Assembly: GCF_001713455.1 (NCBI RefSeq)
Contig: NZ_CP016464.1
Coordinates: forward strand, 805,501 to 869,500
Length of the DNA stretch: 64,000 bases
From: Bosea sp. RAC05
GTDB taxonomy: Bacteria; Pseudomonadota; Alphaproteobacteria; Rhizobiales; Beijerinckiaceae
Direction: 5' to 3'
The notes beneath the pieces are model-generated. The model was given only the letters and a program-made list of their open reading frames with translations, made no database searches and had not been told where the DNA came from. Positions 8,565 to 17,290 of this stretch are shown here, piece after piece. Every line of letters starts with the position of its first letter. Within the stretch, counting starts at the first letter, position 1. The position numbers and the translations under genes were made by a program.

Positions 8565-9344
8565 TCAGCGGATCGAGGGACGCCGCTGGCCGCCATCGAC
8601 CTGGATGTCGGCCGCATTGATGCCCGCGGCGCGCGGCGAGACGACGAAGGCGATCGCGTCGGCGATCTCCTGGACGGTGCTCAGCCGTTTCGCCGGAAAA
8701 TCCTCCGCCTCGAACTTGGCGAAATCCTCGGGCCGCTCGGTCCTGGTCTTTTCCCAGCCCCCGCCGGGGAAGATCGTCGAGCCCGGTGAGACCGCGTTCA
8801 CGCGGATGCCGTGGGACCCCAGCTCCCAGGCCAGCGAGCGCGCGGCATGGATCAGCCCCGCCTTGGCGGCGGCATATTGCGCACCGCGCGCGGCCGGAGC
8901 GCGCCCCGAGATCGAGGCGACGAAGACGGCGTTGCCGATGTCGCTGCGGGTGAGCGCGGGCGTCGCTTCGCGTAGCGCCGCGATCGCATGGCCGACATTG
9001 AAGCGGAAGGTCTCGTCCCAGTCGGCGTCGCTGCTGTTTGCCAACTCGCGCTCGCCGAAGCTGCCGCCGGCATTGGCGATCAGGATGTCGAGCCCACCAT
9101 AGGTCGCGACCGTCTCGGCGACGGCCCGCGCCGACTCGGCGGGATCGCGGAAATCCGCCTGGATGGTGAGAACCTCGCCGCCTGCGGCCCTGATCTCGGC
9201 CGCGGTTGCGGCCAGCGTCTCCGCCCCACGCGCGGCGATGGCGAGGCGGGCGCCCTCGCCGGCGAGCAGCAGGGCGGTGGCCTTGCCGATGCCGCGGCTG
9301 CCGCCGGTGATCAGCGCGATCTTCCCCTTCAGACCCAGATCCAT
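8565..9344 (-). CDS. short-chain dehydrogenase/reductase
   Basis: A 259-residue classical SDR with the NAD(P)-binding motif TGGSRGIG (residues 14-21), NAGG at the end of beta-4, catalytic Ser in VASISGR and the YAAAK pair. The C-terminal IQVDGGQ strand is typical. It is the last gene of a five-gene minus-strand unit (partner 2, amidase 2, EamA carrier, acetamidase, SDR) and starts one base after the acetamidase stop, so translation is probably coupled. It may act on the alcohol or keto part of the amide substrate; that is a guess from context. Confidence 0.85.
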   Translation of the reverse strand: MDLGLKGKIALITGGSRGIGKATALLLAGEGARLAIAARGAETLAATAAEIRAAGGEVLTIQADFRDPAESARAVAETVATYGGLDILIANAGGSFGERELANSSDADWDETFRFNVGHAIAALREATPALTRSDIGNAVFVASISGRAPAARGAQYAAAKAGLIHAARSLAWELGSHGIRVNAVSPGSTIFPGGGWEKTRTERPEDFAKFEAEDFPAKRLSTVQEIADAIAFVVSPRAAGINAADIQVDGGQRRPSIR

Positions 9345-9345
9345 C

Positions 9346-10299
9346 TCAGGCCGCCTTCGGAGCGAGAAGCTTCTTGGCGAGCATGCAGTGGATGCCCTTC
9401 GAGCCGTTCACCGTCTGCGTCACCCGCAGATCGGCAGCGATCGAGCACAGCGTATAGGCGTCCTCGCGCGAGAGGCCGGCCACCTCGCCGATCAGCACGA
9501 TCATGTCGCGCAGCGCCATCTCGGCGCAGCGGTCGAGATCGGGGTCCATGCCCATGGTCAGGTAATGCGTCGGCGTCTCCGCCCGCGGATAGGTGAAGGC
9601 GAGGTCCTCGCGCAGGATGAAGGTGAAGCGGCCCTGCAGCGCGGTTTCGATCGCCGTGACGCAGACCTCGCCGTCGCCCTGCGCCGCATGGCCGTCGCCG
9701 CAGGAGAACAGCCCGCCCTCGACGAAGACCGGCAGGAAGATCGTCGCGCCCGCGACCATCTCCTTGTTGTCGAGATTGCCGCCGAAGGCGCGCGGCACGA
9801 TCGAGGTCACGCGGCCCCAGGCCGGCGGCGGTGCCGTGCCCATCACCCCGAAGAAGGGCGCGAGCTCGAGTTCAAGGCCCCAGGGCAGCTTGCCGATCTT
9901 GGCGTTGAGGTCGAGCGGAATGTGCAGCAGCCGCGTGGCGTGGAAATCGCTCTGCAGCGTGCCGGCGAGCGGGCGGATGACATTGTAGCCCCAGTCCTGC
10001 CGGAGCTGGATGTCCTCGATCCGCACCTCCAGCACATGGCCGGGCTTGGCACCCTCGACGGCGATGGGCCCGGTCAGGATATGCCCGGGCAGGGTCTTCT
10101 CGGCATGGGCATGGACATCGGCGATCTCGGGCGGGGTGGTGAAGCCGCTGCCCTGCTTGGGGTGGACCTCCGGCGCGCCCGTCACCGTATCGACCGTGAC
10201 CGTGTCGCCGCTGGCGATCACGAGCTTCGGCTTCAGCGCCGCGTCAAAAAAGCCCCAATGGCAGGTCGCGCCGCTGGCTTTCAGGTGGTGATGGGTCAT
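9346..10299 (-). CDS. acetamidase/formamidase (FmdA/AmdA family)
   Basis: A 317-residue member of the FmdA/AmdA family, zinc-type hydrolases that release ammonia from formamide, acetamide or similar short amides. Family hallmarks are clear: HPKQGSGF, GGNLDNKE and GDGHAAQGDGEVCVTAIE. The fold is unrelated to the amidase-signature enzymes beside it, so the region combines several amide-hydrolysing chemistries. It lies between an EamA carrier gene and an SDR gene on the minus strand. The substrate is not identifiable by eye, but a small amide product of the upstream amidases is plausible. Confidence 0.88.
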   Translation of the reverse strand: MTHHHLKASGATCHWGFFDAALKPKLVIASGDTVTVDTVTGAPEVHPKQGSGFTTPPEIADVHAHAEKTLPGHILTGPIAVEGAKPGHVLEVRIEDIQLRQDWGYNVIRPLAGTLQSDFHATRLLHIPLDLNAKIGKLPWGLELELAPFFGVMGTAPPPAWGRVTSIVPRAFGGNLDNKEMVAGATIFLPVFVEGGLFSCGDGHAAQGDGEVCVTAIETALQGRFTFILREDLAFTYPRAETPTHYLTMGMDPDLDRCAEMALRDMIVLIGEVAGLSREDAYTLCSIAADLRVTQTVNGSKGIHCMLAKKLLAPKAA

Positions 10300-10330
10300 G
10301 CTTTGGCGTCCGGGTCAGAGGGTAGGGGCG

Positions 10331-11437
10331 TCAGGCGGGCGGGTTGTCCGGCAGCGGCGTGGCGGCCAGGCGGCGCGCGCCGGCATTGTGGCGCATCGTG
10401 TAGATCGTGCCGCCGGCCACCAACGCAGCGCCGACGATGGTGACGAGATTGGGCAGCTCGGCGAAGACGAGATAGCCGCTCACCGTCGCCAGCAGCAGGC
10501 GGACGAAGTCGAGCGGGGCCAGCGCCGAGGCCTCGCCCATCTGGTAGGCGCGGGTGACGAGCCATTGCCCGGCCGTGCCGACGACGCCGATCCCGACCAT
10601 CAGCGCCCATTCGGCCGGTGTCGGCGGCGTCCACAGGAAGACGGCGGGCAAGCCCAGCGCGATCAGCACCACCGCGCCCTGCCAGAACAGGATCGTCTCG
10701 GTGCGCTCGGACTGGCCGAGCACGCGCACCGAGATGGTGATGCCGGCCCCGAACAGCGCGCCGAGGATGGCGAGCAGTGCATAGCCGTTCATCGCCTCGC
10801 CGCCCGGCCGCAGCATGACGAAGACCCCGGCGAAGCCGATCGCCAGGGCGATCCAGCGCCGCCGGTCGACGACCTCGCGCAGGATGAGGATGGCGAGCAG
10901 CGTCACGAACAGCACCTGCGCGAAGCCCAGCGCCGTCGCCTCCGCCATCGGCAGATGGATCAGTGCCGTGAAACCGCAGAGCATGGCGCCGAGCGAGAAC
11001 ATCCCCCGCAGGAACTGCAGCCCCGGGCGGCTGGTGTGCATGATCCGCGGCAGGGCGCGGCCCACCACCATTGCCAGGATCAGCGTCATCACCAGCTGCC
11101 GGACGATCAGGATCTGCGGCAGGGGGATGCGTCCGCCGGCCAGCTTGATCAGCGTCATCATCACCGCGAAGGCGGTGAAGGCGGCGATCATCAACAGCGA
11201 GCCGCGCAGATTGGGCGTGGCCGCCAGCCACCAGCCGCGGGCGCGCTCCAGAGGACGTCGTCGCGCCGTCGGCAGGGCGTTCGCCGCAGCCGGCAGGGCG
11301 CTGGCGGCGAGGATCGAAGCGGCGGCCGCGAGGCTGTCCGCCGAGGCCTCGACGGTAACAAGCTCCGGAGCGGGATCCGGCTGCGCCTCGTCGGGGAGGA
11401 AGGCAACGGCGCGCGCCCCGGAATCATCCTCGCTCAT
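10331..11437 (-). CDS. EamA/DMT-type membrane carrier 1
   Basis: A drug/metabolite transporter superfamily protein with about ten hydrophobic segments arranged as two EamA repeats (from about residue 80). As annotated (368 residues) it has a long Ala-rich, non-membrane N-terminal stretch of about 75 residues, longer than usual, so a later start is possible. It lies 37 bases after amidase 2 and before acetamidase in the same unit. Two further carriers of this family occur in the window (22178 and 26894), each beside amide hydrolase genes. The direction of transport and the substrate are unknown. Confidence 0.82.
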   Translation of the reverse strand: MSEDDSGARAVAFLPDEAQPDPAPELVTVEASADSLAAAASILAASALPAAANALPTARRRPLERARGWWLAATPNLRGSLLMIAAFTAFAVMMTLIKLAGGRIPLPQILIVRQLVMTLILAMVVGRALPRIMHTSRPGLQFLRGMFSLGAMLCGFTALIHLPMAEATALGFAQVLFVTLLAILILREVVDRRRWIALAIGFAGVFVMLRPGGEAMNGYALLAILGALFGAGITISVRVLGQSERTETILFWQGAVVLIALGLPAVFLWTPPTPAEWALMVGIGVVGTAGQWLVTRAYQMGEASALAPLDFVRLLLATVSGYLVFAELPNLVTIVGAALVAGGTIYTMRHNAGARRLAATPLPDNPPA

Positions 11438-11474
11438 GGAACCACCAGGGCGCGGCCGTCGGCGCGCCGACGCC

Positions 11475-12908
11475 TCATGCTGCTTGCCTGAGCGTGGCTG
11501 TCGTCGGCCTCAGCCCCGTCAGGGCCAGCGCCTTCTCGATCTGCGCCCCGATGCGCAGCACCGTCGGCTCGTCGAAAGGCCGCCCGACGATCTGCACCGA
11601 AAGCGGCAGGCCCGAGGCCGAGAACCCGGCCGGCATCGATAGGGCGGGGTTGCCGGTCACGTTGAACGGCATGGTCTGGATCGGCCAGTTTGGCGGGAAG
11701 GCGTCCGACATGCTGTCGAAGCGTGCGGCCGGCGCCAGCGCCGAGGCGCAGAGGATCGCGTCGTACTGCTTGAGCAGCTGATGGTTGACCGCGACCGCCA
11801 GCTCCCGGCGCAGGCGATAGGCCTGGGTCAGGTCGGCGGCGCTCAGCGTCGCCCCCAGGATCATCCGGGTGAAGGTCAGACGGCCGAAATCGAGCGGCCG
11901 CTCGCGATAGTCCTTCTCGTGGATGGCGAAGGCCTCCGAGAACATGATCACCCGCCCGACCGCGTTGAACAGCTCGTAATCGGGGATCGTGACCTCTTCG
12001 ACGATCGCGCCGGCCTTCGCCAGCAGGGCGGCGGCCTTGTCGATGGCTGCGACGACCTCGGGCGAGACGCCCTCGGCCTGCGCGAAGAAATGACGCGGCA
12101 GCGCGATCCGGAGACCGGTCACATCGCCGTCGAGCCCGCTGCGGAAGTCAGGGGCGGGCACATCGGCGCTGGCGGGGTCGAGCGGATCATGGCCCGCGAT
12201 GACCTCCATGGTGATCGCGCTGTCCTCGACCGTCCAGCTCAGCGGGCCGCAATGGTCGAGCGTGTAGGAGAGCGGGAAGACGCCGCGCCGCGACACCAGC
12301 CCATAGGTCGGCTTCAGCCCGACCGTGCCGCAATAGGCGGCCGGCCCGCGGATCGAGCCGCCGGTGTCGGACCCCATCGCCATGCGGCACAGCCCCGCCG
12401 CCACCGCCGCGCCCGATCCTGAGGACGAGCCGCCGGGAATGTGCTCGGGGTTCCAGGGATTCCGTGCCGGCGGAAACGGCAGGTCGAAGCTCGGGCCGCC
12501 CAGCGCGAACTCATGCGTCGAGAGCTTGCCGAGCAGCACGCCGCCGCCGGCGTTGAGCTTCGCCGCCACGACGGAGTCGGCGGCGGGCACATTGTCGACC
12601 AGCAGCTTGGAGTGGCAGGTCGTGCGGATGCCGGCCGTGTCGTAGATGTCCTTCAGCGCATAGGGCACGCCCTGCATCGGGCCCGCGTCGATGCCCGCCT
12701 TGAAGGCGGCGTCGGCGGCTGCGGCATCGGTGAGCGCGCGCTCGGCGGTGACGGTGATGAAGCTGTTCAGGGCGCCGTCCAGCGCGGCGATCCGCGCCAG
12801 CGCGTCCTGCGCGAGCGCGGTCGCCGTCACCTCGCCCGCACGCAGGGCGGCGCCGGCCTCGGCGATGGAGAGTTCGTGCAGCGGTTTGGCGATCAAGGTC
12901 GCGGACAT
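11475..12908 (-). CDS. amidase-signature hydrolase 2
   Basis: A 477-residue amidase with an intact triad: Lys86 (YALKDIY), cis-Ser161 (GGSSSGSG) and Ser185 (DTGGSIRGPA). It shares the segment GGPSFDLPFPPARNPWN with amidases 3-6 and so belongs to the same paralogous set, unlike amidase 1. It starts one base after the stop of its small partner (12910-13119). The substrate is unknown; family members act on carboxybiuret, allophanate-like, aryl or short-chain amides. An operator-like palindrome lies upstream of the unit at 13184. Confidence 0.88.
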   Translation of the reverse strand: MSATLIAKPLHELSIAEAGAALRAGEVTATALAQDALARIAALDGALNSFITVTAERALTDAAAADAAFKAGIDAGPMQGVPYALKDIYDTAGIRTTCHSKLLVDNVPAADSVVAAKLNAGGGVLLGKLSTHEFALGGPSFDLPFPPARNPWNPEHIPGGSSSGSGAAVAAGLCRMAMGSDTGGSIRGPAAYCGTVGLKPTYGLVSRRGVFPLSYTLDHCGPLSWTVEDSAITMEVIAGHDPLDPASADVPAPDFRSGLDGDVTGLRIALPRHFFAQAEGVSPEVVAAIDKAAALLAKAGAIVEEVTIPDYELFNAVGRVIMFSEAFAIHEKDYRERPLDFGRLTFTRMILGATLSAADLTQAYRLRRELAVAVNHQLLKQYDAILCASALAPAARFDSMSDAFPPNWPIQTMPFNVTGNPALSMPAGFSASGLPLSVQIVGRPFDEPTVLRIGAQIEKALALTGLRPTTATLRQAA

Positions 12909-12909
12909 G

Positions 12910-13119
12910 TCAGGCCCCCTTCATCAGGGTGACGAGGGAGAAGGTGTTGGACGGCTCGGCGGCCGCCGTGCGCGGCTGGCGCAGCAGCGCGCACATGCGC
13001 TTGAGGTCGCCATAGCCGGCCAGGACGGCGTCCATCCGGTCCGCCGGGACCGCCACTTCGGCGCGCCGCAGCAGCACCTCCAGTTCGCGCTTCAGATCAG
13101 CCGCGCTCGTCTCGCTCAT
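12910..13119 (-). CDS. AtzG-like small amidase partner 2
   Basis: A 69-residue helical protein rich in Leu/Arg/Glu, with a C-terminal EPSNTFSL that matches the EP-x3-F motif of the other small partners. A strong purine-rich ribosome site (aggggacaggg) precedes the start. It is the first gene of a minus-strand unit and ends one base before amidase 2. It is expected to form a GatC-like clamp on that amidase. Assignment is by size, motif and position. Confidence 0.72.
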   Translation of the reverse strand: MSETSAADLKRELEVLLRRAEVAVPADRMDAVLAGYGDLKRMCALLRQPRTAAAEPSNTFSLVTLMKGA

Positions 13120-13183
13120 CGCCCTGTCCCCTGGTCCGCTTTTGTCGGCCCGGTCGATGCAACCGCCATGCCATTCTCATGTC

Positions 13184-13195
13184 ATTGTATCCAAT
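13184..13195 (-). promoter_or_regulatory. predicted GntR operator, site 2
   Basis: A perfect 4-bp arm palindrome, ATTGTATCCAAT; read toward the amidase 2 unit it is ATTGGATACAAT, whose TACAAT part resembles a -10 box. It lies 65 bases upstream of partner gene 2. Confidence 0.65.
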
Positions 13196-13366
13196 AGAGC
13201 TTGGCGCCTTGCGCGCAGGCGGCGGCGGTTCTCCTGCTGGTCTGCGGGATTCCGTGAGAGCGAATCGCGCAAGAGTCCAATAAAGCGGCGGGTCTGTCTC
13301 GGCTTATTCGGCGCGAAAGCCGCTCGTCTCGACGCTTCCGCCTCTTGCTGGAGTGAGGCGTCCATT

Positions 13367-13394
13367 TTGACGGCAATGCTGCATTGAATACAAT
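13367..13394 (+). promoter_or_regulatory. promoter overlapping GntR operator, site 3
   Basis: TTGACG (13367-13372), a 16-base spacer and TACAAT (13389-13394) form a good sigma70-like promoter. The operator palindrome ATTGAATACAAT (13383-13394) covers the -10 box, so a bound repressor would block it. It lies 109 bases before the isochorismatase gene at 13503. This is the only one of the sites with a convincing -35 box at the right distance. Confidence 0.62.
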
Positions 13395-13502
13395 CAATCG
13401 ATCTTGGCATGGGCTTTGCTGCGGCGCTGGGGCTATCGCCGGCGCGGCCCGAGGCGGGGCCTGAGCCGGCGCGACCCTCATCCCGTCGATCAGGAGCGTC
13501 CC

Positions 13503-14210
13503 ATGCACACCATCGCGATCCCGGACTACGTTCTCCAGCGCGTCGTCGAGCGGCGCGGCAAGGTCAGGCTGTTCGAGGCGCTCGACCCGGCCCGCACCGC
13601 ACTCATCGTGGTCGATCTCCAGAACGGCTTCATGGCGCCGGGTCAGCCGGCCGAAATCCCCTTTGCCCGCGAGATCGTGCCCAACGTCAACCGGATCGGG
13701 CAGGCGCTCAGGGCCGCCGGCGGCCTCGTCGTCTACATCCAGAACACGATCACGGAGGAGACCCAGGCCGACTGGTGCGTCTGGTTCGACAACTTCACCA
13801 AGGGCGACTTCAAGCAGCGCATGATCGCCGCCTTCGCGCGCGGCAGCTTCGGCCATGCGATCTATCCGGAGCTGGAGGTCCTGCCCGGGGATTGGGCGGT
13901 CGAGAAGCAACGCTTCGGCGCCTTCGTCGAGGGCTCGTCGACGCTTCATGCGCAATTGCAGGAGCGGGGCGTCGATACGCTGATCATCGTCGGCACCGCC
14001 ACCAATGTCTGCTGCGAGTCGACCGCGCGCGACGCGATGATGCTGAACTACAAGGTCGTCTTCGTGTCCGACGCCAATGCCTGCCGCACCGACGAGGAGC
14101 ACAACGCGACGCTCGGCAACATCCTGGCCCTCTTCGGCGACGTCCAGTCGACCGACGAGGTCATCGCGACGATCGGCGCCGGCGCCACGGTGCTGCAGGC
14201 GGCCGAGTGA
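13503..14210 (+). CDS. isochorismatase-fold cysteine amidohydrolase 1
   Basis: A 235-residue cysteine hydrolase of the isochorismatase superfamily. The catalytic set is present: Asp38 (VVDLQNGF), Lys135 (EKQRFGAF) and Cys170 (TNVCCESTARDA). Relatives include biuret hydrolase, N-carbamoylsarcosine amidohydrolase and ureidoacrylate hydrolase, all acting on ureido or carbamoyl groups; this fits the amide setting better than isochorismate. The start at 13503 follows a good ribosome site (caggagc). It stands alone between an operator-bearing promoter and a terminator. It shares long identical stretches with the copy at 20430. Confidence 0.88.
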   Translation: MHTIAIPDYVLQRVVERRGKVRLFEALDPARTALIVVDLQNGFMAPGQPAEIPFAREIVPNVNRIGQALRAAGGLVVYIQNTITEETQADWCVWFDNFTKGDFKQRMIAAFARGSFGHAIYPELEVLPGDWAVEKQRFGAFVEGSSTLHAQLQERGVDTLIIVGTATNVCCESTARDAMMLNYKVVFVSDANACRTDEEHNATLGNILALFGDVQSTDEVIATIGAGATVLQAAE

Positions 14211-14235
14211 CAGCCGAGGCGGCCTGTCGAGCCAG

Positions 14236-14260
14236 CCGCGCCCTTCAGGGCGCGGTCTTT
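14236..14260 (+). terminator. terminator after isochorismatase 1
   Basis: An 8-bp GC stem (14236-14243 with 14248-14255) with a TTCA loop is followed by TCTTT. It lies 25 bases after the gene stop and isolates it from the transporter unit downstream. Confidence 0.65.
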
Positions 14261-14373
14261 CGTCGGGCCGCGCGGCCCCTTCGCCGGGCCGAGGCGGCGA
14301 AACATTGTGCAGCGCAGCATGGCGCGAGCGCCAAGCTGGCGGACATTGCCCGAACACGGGCCGTCTTGGCGAA

Positions 14374-14385
14374 ATTGTGTGCAAT
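14374..14385 (+). promoter_or_regulatory. predicted GntR operator, site 4
   Basis: ATTGTGTGCAAT, a perfect ATTG/CAAT palindrome with a variant centre. It lies 240 bases before the binding-protein gene. Confidence 0.5.
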
Positions 14386-14522
14386 AAGGCCTCGCCGACT
14401 TTGGGTGGCGGCGCCCCGATTTCGCGATTTCCACTGAAACGACGTTGCAGCGCCCAAAATCAGCGCCTCCCAAGGTCCGCACGTCAGGTGGGCGTGGAAT
14501 GCCGGATCAGGCTGATGGGAAG

Positions 14523-14534
14523 ATTGGACACAAT
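14523..14534 (+). promoter_or_regulatory. predicted GntR operator, site 5
   Basis: ATTGGACACAAT, again with perfect ATTG and CAAT arms, 80 bases before the binding-protein gene at 14614. It is spaced 149 bases from site 4. Confidence 0.58.
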
Positions 14535-14613
14535 CGAGCCGGCTTGGCACGGCCCTTGCAAAATTCATCCGAGACGCCGCTCACGACCTCATCGCATCCC
14601 GGAGGGAGCCTGC

Positions 14614-16230
14614 ATGCCTCATACCGCCCTGAAATCTCGGAATCGCGCCGCTGGCCTCGTGGCCGGCTTTTCGCTCGTGGTCGCGGCAGCGCTCGCGGCT
14701 GCCAATCCTGCCCAGGCCCAGACGACGCTGCGCGTCGCGATGACGGCGGGCGACATCCCGGACGTCACCGGCCAGCCGGACCAGGGCTTCGAGGGCTACC
14801 GTTTCGTCGGCTATACGCTCTACGACTCGCTCATTCTCTGGGATCTCTCGCGCTCGGATGTCGAGGCCTCGCTGACGCCGGGTCTCGCCACGAAATGGGA
14901 GATCGACCCCAAGGACAGCAAGCGCTGGATCTTCACCCTCCGCAAGGACGTGAAGTTCCATGACGGGTCGGACTTCAACGCCGACGTCGTGCTCTGGAAC
15001 ATCTCGCGCATCACCGACGAGAAGGTTCCGCATTTCAACGCCAAGCAGTTCGCGGCGATGCGCACCCGCACCGTCAACATCGACCGTGCCGAGAAGATCG
15101 ACGACCACACCGTCGCGATCATCACCAAGGAGCCTGACTCGCTCTTCTACATCCAGATGAGCTTCTGGATGATGATCTCGAAGGCACAGTTCGAGAAGGC
15201 GGGCTCCTACGAGAAATACGCCCAGATGCCCTCGGGCACGGGGCCCTATCGCTTCGCCGGCCTGGTCCCGCGCGAACGGCTGGAGATGACCCGCAACGAG
15301 ACCTACTGGAACCCCAAGCGCATCCCCAAGCACGACCGGCTGGTGCTGCAGCCGATGCCGGAGGCGACGACGCGCGCCGCCGCGCTCCTCTCCGGCCAGG
15401 TCGATTTCATCGAGGCGCCCTCGCCCGACACGATCGCGCGGCTGAAATCTTCGGGCATGCAGGTCATCACGCTGCCCTACCCGCACAACTGGCACTACCA
15501 GTTCAATTTCGTCGACGGCCCCTTCAAGGACAAGCGCGTGCGCCAGGCGGCGAACTACGCGATGGACCGCGGCGAGATGGTCGAGATGCTGAACGGCCTG
15601 GCCCAGGAGGGCTACGCGACCGTGCCGCCGAGCTCGCCCTATTTCGGCAAGCCGGTGCTCTACAAGCTCGACCAGAAGAAGGCGACTGCGCTGCTCAAGG
15701 AGGCGAAGTGCTTTCCTTGCGAGGTCACGCTGGCGATCTCGACCTCCGGCTCGGGCCAGATGCAGCCGCTGCCGATGAACGAGCTGGTCAAGTCGCAGCT
15801 CGAGGCGGTCGGGTTCAAGGTCAAGCTCGAGGTGATGGACTGGAACGCCCTGCTCGACGTCACCTTCAAGGGCCGCGAGAAGTTCCCCGCCTATCACGCC
15901 GTCAATGTCAGCCGCGCCACGCAGGATCCCTTCTCCGGCATCTTCCGCTTCGCCATGCGCAAGCAGTGGGCGCCGGCCGGCGGCAACTGGGGCCATTACG
16001 AGAACCCCGAGATCGAGAAGCTGATCACGGAGATCTACAACACCTTCGATCAGACGAAGCGCGACGCGATGATCACCCGCGTCCACGAGATCATGAACGC
16101 GGACGCCGCCATGCTCTTCGTCACCCATGACCTGAACCCGCGGGCGCTCTCGCCCAAGGTCAAGGGCTTCGTCCAGGCCCAGAGCTGGTTCCAGGACCTG
16201 ACGCCGATCACCGTCGGCACCACGAACTGA
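14614..16230 (+). CDS. ABC transporter substrate-binding protein 1 (family 5, Dpp/Opp type)
   Basis: A 538-residue periplasmic binding protein of solute-binding family 5 (DppA/OppA). It has a signal peptide ending near PAQAQ, then TLRVAMTAGDIPD. Typical patterns include WIFTLRKDVKFHDG and GTGPYRF. The family binds di/oligopeptides, glutathione, nickel or other compounds. It is the first gene of a unit with two permeases and two ATPases. A close paralogue at 32652 shares PMPEATTRAAALLSGQVDF and SGSGQMQPLPMNELVK. The amide setting suggests a peptide-like or amide ligand. The start has a strong ribosome site (ggaggga). Confidence 0.92.
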   Translation: MPHTALKSRNRAAGLVAGFSLVVAAALAAANPAQAQTTLRVAMTAGDIPDVTGQPDQGFEGYRFVGYTLYDSLILWDLSRSDVEASLTPGLATKWEIDPKDSKRWIFTLRKDVKFHDGSDFNADVVLWNISRITDEKVPHFNAKQFAAMRTRTVNIDRAEKIDDHTVAIITKEPDSLFYIQMSFWMMISKAQFEKAGSYEKYAQMPSGTGPYRFAGLVPRERLEMTRNETYWNPKRIPKHDRLVLQPMPEATTRAAALLSGQVDFIEAPSPDTIARLKSSGMQVITLPYPHNWHYQFNFVDGPFKDKRVRQAANYAMDRGEMVEMLNGLAQEGYATVPPSSPYFGKPVLYKLDQKKATALLKEAKCFPCEVTLAISTSGSGQMQPLPMNELVKSQLEAVGFKVKLEVMDWNALLDVTFKGREKFPAYHAVNVSRATQDPFSGIFRFAMRKQWAPAGGNWGHYENPEIEKLITEIYNTFDQTKRDAMITRVHEIMNADAAMLFVTHDLNPRALSPKVKGFVQAQSWFQDLTPITVGTTN

Positions 16231-16245
16231 CGCGGCCTTGCCTTC

Positions 16246-16273
16246 GGGATGCGGCCCGTCGGGGCCGCATCCC
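16246..16273 (+). terminator. intercistronic stem-loop after the binding-protein gene
   Basis: A perfect 12-bp stem (16246-16257 with 16262-16273) and a GTCG loop lie between the binding protein and the permease genes. No T-run follows, so it is more likely an mRNA 3'-end stabiliser or partial attenuator that keeps the binding protein in excess over the membrane subunits. Confidence 0.6.
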
Positions 16274-16323
16274 CCTCCGAGCCCAAAGCGATCCAGGACC
16301 CGAGCCGACCGAAGGAGACCTCC

Positions 16324-17280
16324 ATGTGGCACTACATCGCAAGGCGCATCGTCTACGCGATCCCGATCGCCATCGGCGTCACGGTCTTCTGCTTCGCGCT
16401 CGTCTTCCTGGCGCCCGGCAACCCCGTCCAGATGCTGCTCCCGGCCGATGCCAGCCAGGAGGTCGTCGACCTCATCATGAAGACCTACGGCTTCGACCGG
16501 CCGCTGCCGGTCCAGTACTGGACCTGGCTGACGCGCGCCGTCGTCGGTGATCTCGGGGTCTCGATCCAGTCCAACCGGCCGGTGATCGACGAGGTGCTGC
16601 GGGCGCTGGGCAACACCATCTTTCTCTCCTTCGGCGCGGTGATGCTGGCCTTCAGCATCGCCTTCGTGCTCGGCACGCTGGCGGCCTATTACCGGGGCAG
16701 CGCGGTTGATCGCGGCGTCACCGCCCTGTCGATCGTCGGCGTCTCGATCCCGAATTACTGGCTCGGCATCGTGCTGGTCATCATCTTCGCGGTCGAGCTG
16801 AACTGGCTGCCGGCGACCGGCATGGGCCCGCGCGGCTCGGAGACTTTCAACCTCTTCGAATGGTCCCACTTCAAGCATGTGATCCTGCCGATCATCACGC
16901 TCTGCATGGTGCCGGTCGGCATGATCACCCGCACCACGCGCTCCGCCGTCTCGGAGGTGCTCGGCAACGACTTCGTCAACACGCTGCGCGCCAAGGGCCT
17001 CGGCGAGCTCGCGGTCATCCGGCACGCGCTGAAGAACGCCATGCCGCAGATCCTGGCCGTGATGGGGCTGCAGTTCGGCTACCTGATGGGCGGCTCGATC
17101 CTGGTCGAGACCATCTTCAACTGGCCGGGCACGGGCTTCCTGCTCAACAAGGCGATCCTGACACGCGACATCCCGGTCCTGCAGGGCACGATCCTGATCC
17201 TCGCCCTCGTCTTCGTCTTCACCAACCTCGTCGTCGACCTGTTCCAGACCGCGGTCGACCCGCGCATCAAGCGCTCCTGA
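16324..17280 (+). CDS. ABC transporter permease (DppB/OppB type)
   Basis: A 318-residue inner-membrane permease with about six hydrophobic segments. The N-terminal MWHYIARRIVYAIPIAIGV is typical of DppB-type proteins, and the EAA-type loop (TLRAKGLGELAVIRHALKNA) that contacts the ATPases is present. The start at 16324 has a good ribosome site (aaggag). It pairs with the DppC-type protein immediately downstream, 10 bases away. It is expected to serve the binding proteins at 14614 and probably also 32652. Confidence 0.93.
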   Translation: MWHYIARRIVYAIPIAIGVTVFCFALVFLAPGNPVQMLLPADASQEVVDLIMKTYGFDRPLPVQYWTWLTRAVVGDLGVSIQSNRPVIDEVLRALGNTIFLSFGAVMLAFSIAFVLGTLAAYYRGSAVDRGVTALSIVGVSIPNYWLGIVLVIIFAVELNWLPATGMGPRGSETFNLFEWSHFKHVILPIITLCMVPVGMITRTTRSAVSEVLGNDFVNTLRAKGLGELAVIRHALKNAMPQILAVMGLQFGYLMGGSILVETIFNWPGTGFLLNKAILTRDIPVLQGTILILALVFVFTNLVVDLFQTAVDPRIKRS

Positions 17281-17290
17281 GGAGGCGGCC

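Larger units (their letters stand above)
13120..13502. promoter_or_regulatory. divergent control region with two operators
   Basis: 383 bases without a gene separate the minus-strand amidase 2 unit from the plus-strand isochorismatase gene. Two copies of the ATTG-N4-CAAT palindrome lie here, one facing each unit. No other coding signal was seen. Confidence 0.6.
14211..14613. promoter_or_regulatory. control region upstream of the ABC transporter unit
   Basis: This gap of about 400 bases holds the terminator at 14236-14260 and two operator palindromes, at 14374 and 14523. No gene was recognised. The paired operators could allow DNA looping or co-operative binding, which is speculative. Confidence 0.5.
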
